DNA of 34,522 nucleotides from an uncultured Croceitalea sp. Its GTDB lineage: Bacteria > Bacteroidota > Bacteroidia > Flavobacteriales > Flavobacteriaceae. The notes under the pieces are model-generated. The model made no database searches. It worked only from the letters and a program-made list of their open reading frames with translations, and was not told the DNA's origin. Positions 32,803-34,522 of the stretch are shown here, piece by piece. A program made the position numbers and the translations under genes. Location: the NCBI GenBank assembly GCA_937926215.1, contig CALEYA010000010.1, positions 1 to 34,522 on the forward strand, read 5' to 3'. Each line of letters starts with the position of its first letter. Positions within the stretch are counted from its first letter, which is position 1.

Positions 32803-33584
32803 GACTTTACTAGCTTTATAAATTCATCTGCACTTTTACCGGGGTTTTCCGTTTTCATAAAATTTTCCCCAATTAAAAAACCTTGAAAACCATACTGCTT
32901 TAAATCCTTAATGGCATCTATACTGCTAATACCACTTTCCGAAACTTTTACAAAATCGTCCGGAATCAATGTGGATAGGGTTTTACTGGTATCCAAACTC
33001 ACCGTAAAGGTTTTTAGATCCCGGTTGTTTACGCCCAACATGTCCAAACTGGGCATTACGGATTTATGGAGCTCAGCCTCGTTATGCACCTCCAAAAGCA
33101 CATTTAAGCCTAGGCTTTTTGCAAATTCAGATAGTGTTTTAATTTCTACTCTGGTCAATACCGCGGCAATCAAAAGAATGGCATCCGCGCCATGGGCCTT
33201 AGCTTCCAAAATTTGATATTCATCAATAATAAATTCTTTTCTTAACAACGGCATCTCTACCGAAGCCCTCGCCAACAACAAATCTTCCAAGGAACCGCCA
33301 AAATATTTGATATCCGTTAAAACGCTCATCCCGGAAACCCCGGCCCGTTCATAGCCCTTTGCTACCTGCCCTACATTGGTATTTTGATTGATCGTGCCTT
33401 TCGATGGCGACCGTCTTTTATGCTCTGCAATAATACCGGTAGCGCTATTTTTTAATGCGAGGGCCAACGACCTTCCTTTTCTGTCAAAAAGTGCCGATGC
33501 TTCTAGTTGCGAAGTAGGTATCAGCTCTTTTTTTAGGCTGACCTCCTTCTTTTTATCAGCAATAATTTGATCTAGTATATTCAT
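32799..33584 (-). CDS. trpC: Indole-3-glycerol-phosphate synthase
   Basis: A 261-residue TIM-barrel enzyme that closes the indole ring. Motifs: IIAEHKRRSPSKG (substrate and catalytic Lys), LRKEFIIDEYQI, LGVNNRDLKTF and VSESGISS with the phosphate-binding end. It is a monofunctional TrpC, separate from TrpF, as is usual in Bacteroidota. It is separated from trpD by a 126-bp low-complexity gap and overlaps trpF by 4 bp. Confidence 0.96.
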   Translation of the reverse strand: MNILDQIIADKKKEVSLKKELIPTSQLEASALFDRKGRSLALALKNSATGIIAEHKRRSPSKGTINQNTNVGQVAKGYERAGVSGMSVLTDIKYFGGSLEDLLLARASVEMPLLRKEFIIDEYQILEAKAHGADAILLIAAVLTRVEIKTLSEFAKSLGLNVLLEVHNEAELHKSVMPSLDMLGVNNRDLKTFTVSLDTSKTLSTLIPDDFVKVSESGISSIDAIKDLKQYGFQGFLIGENFMKTENPGKSADEFIKLVKS

Positions 33585-33710
33585 CTTTAGTTACTCGTTA
33601 TTGGGTAATGGTTACTGGTTGTTCGTTGCCCGTGGTTGATTTCGTATTTCTATTTTTAGTTTCAAGTAAAATAATTCTTGATCCTCTCAGAAATTTGTTT
33701 CTTCTAACAT
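33585..33710 (-). repeat. Low-complexity spacer within the trp operon, between trpD and trpC
   Basis: On the transcribed strand this 126-bp spacer carries imperfect repeated short words: near its 5' end TTAGATGTTAGAAGAAAC, then AACGAACAACCAGTAACC and AACGAGTAAC. The words contain stops in every frame. It contains no gene. No hairpin with a T-run is seen. Confidence 0.4.
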
Positions 33711-34522
33711 CTAATTTCTACTCAGCTCCTGCAACTTCTTTAATGCTTTTAACCCCTTGCCTCCTAACAAAGATTCCTTTGCCTTCTCAAAACCCTCTTT
33801 GGGGCTGCTATTTTCAACGGTGGAAATGGCAACTCCCGCATTGGCACAGACTACATTATTCTGTGCTTCGGTCCCTTTTCCGTTGAGAACATCCATAAAT
33901 ATTTGGGCAGAATCCGCGATACCTTCACCTCCTATAATTTCATCGGCATTAATGGCGGAAAGACCAAAATCCGACGGTTTTAGCATCCCTTCCGCACCTT
34001 TAGAAATGGTTTTGGTATCTCCGGTAAGGCTAATTTCATCATAACCGTCCAAGGCATGTAAGATGGTAAAATTTTTAGCGGTATTCTGATAGAGATAGCC
34101 ATACATCCTAGCCAATTCCAGATTAAAGACACCCACCATCTGGTTTTTTGGAAATGCCGGATTGACCATAGGTCCCAGCATATTGAAAAAGGTTTTGACC
34201 GCGAGTTCCCTCCGTATTGGGGCCACATTTTTCATGGCCGGATGGAATAGGGGAGCGTGCAGCACACAGATACCAGCTTCCTCAATTGACTTTTTAAGAA
34301 AATCAGCTTCATTACTAAATTTAATCCCCAGAAATTCCATGACGTTGCTACTCCCGCATTTTGAGGAAACCCCGTAATGACCATGCTTGGTCACTTTAAC
34401 CCCTGCACCGGCCGTTACAAAAGAGGCCAATGTAGAAATATTAAAGGTGTCCTTACCATCACCACCCGTACCGCAAAGGTCAATAGGATTATAGTGGCTC
34501 AAATCTACCGCCAGACAAAGTT
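33711..34522 (-). CDS. trpD: Anthranilate phosphoribosyltransferase, 5' end beyond the window
   Basis: The visible 269 residues include most of the enzyme that attaches PRPP to anthranilate. IDLCGTGGDGKDTFNIST near the window edge is the PRPP-binding glycine loop with its KDT; KHGHYGVSSKCGS and FFNMLGPMVNPA are further family blocks. The frame runs off the right edge with no start visible: the codons before CGTGG (LAVDLSHYNPID) already belong to the domain, so a TTG at 34502 should not be taken as the start. About 60-70 N-terminal residues are missing by family length. trpE and trpG are probably further upstream. Confidence 0.95.
   Translation of the reverse strand, partial: LCLAVDLSHYNPIDLCGTGGDGKDTFNISTLASFVTAGAGVKVTKHGHYGVSSKCGSSNVMEFLGIKFSNEADFLKKSIEEAGICVLHAPLFHPAMKNVAPIRRELAVKTFFNMLGPMVNPAFPKNQMVGVFNLELARMYGYLYQNTAKNFTILHALDGYDEISLTGDTKTISKGAEGMLKPSDFGLSAINADEIIGGEGIADSAQIFMDVLNGKGTEAQNNVVCANAGVAISTVENSSPKEGFEKAKESLLGGKGLKALKKLQELSRN

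Noticed and set aside
1-34522. CRISPR array, prophage, insertion sequence, toxin-antitoxin or defence island
   Set aside because: No regularly spaced repeats, transposase, integrase, phage genes or defence-type genes were seen; composition is even.

Overview
The window looks like chromosomal DNA of a marine-type member of the Flavobacteriaceae (Bacteroidota). This rests on several observations: the predicted proteins resemble that family throughout; start codons follow A/T-rich leaders without Shine-Dalgarno sequences; several starts are preceded by the Bacteroidota -7 box TAnnTTTG; two large secreted proteins are of the type IX secretion (T9SS) kind; and acyl-CoA-binding protein, LUD and BirA genes sit in flavobacterial neighbourhoods. 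The species was not determined. Base composition and codon use look even, and I see no tRNA, rRNA, CRISPR array, insertion sequence or prophage.

Layout. 1-840: 5' part of a LamG-like surface protein gene (-), running off the left edge. 1063-5774 (-): a tight operon rsfS-ftsH-LUD gene-cdsA-psd-ACBP, joining ribosome silencing, membrane proteolysis and phosphatidylethanolamine synthesis. 5867-8250: birA (+), an SRPBCC gene and pyrE (-), and a Nudix gene (+); pyrE and Nudix diverge from start codons only 7 bp apart. 8233-10023: M14 carboxypeptidase-like lipoprotein. 10173-12423: PAS histidine kinase and single-domain response regulator. 12587-14067: ddl-coaD. 14142-15758: PASTA protein and rluD, the latter broken by a one-base insertion. 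15950-18614: yaaA, a lipoprotein, a TPR membrane protein and a uracil-DNA-glycosylase-like protein. 18738-21293: PEP carboxylase. 21290-22159: a second RluA-type synthase. 22448-24157: a TPR/membrane/HTH regulator. 24218-26761: a T9SS-exported metzincin protease with two PPC-like domains. 27182-28511: a lone receiver protein and an unrecognised protein. 28538-30034: M20 dipeptidase. 30178-34522: trpD(partial)-trpC-trpF-trpB-trpA.

Most of the window is housekeeping and I do not see a clear new multi-gene system. The points most worth a second look are the rluD frameshift, the pyrE/Nudix start region with a possible leaderless promoter, the palindrome upstream of the M14 gene, the metzincin architecture, a possible decayed small secreted-protein gene near 27011-27204, the structured leader of yaaA, and the low-complexity spacers inside the trp operon.
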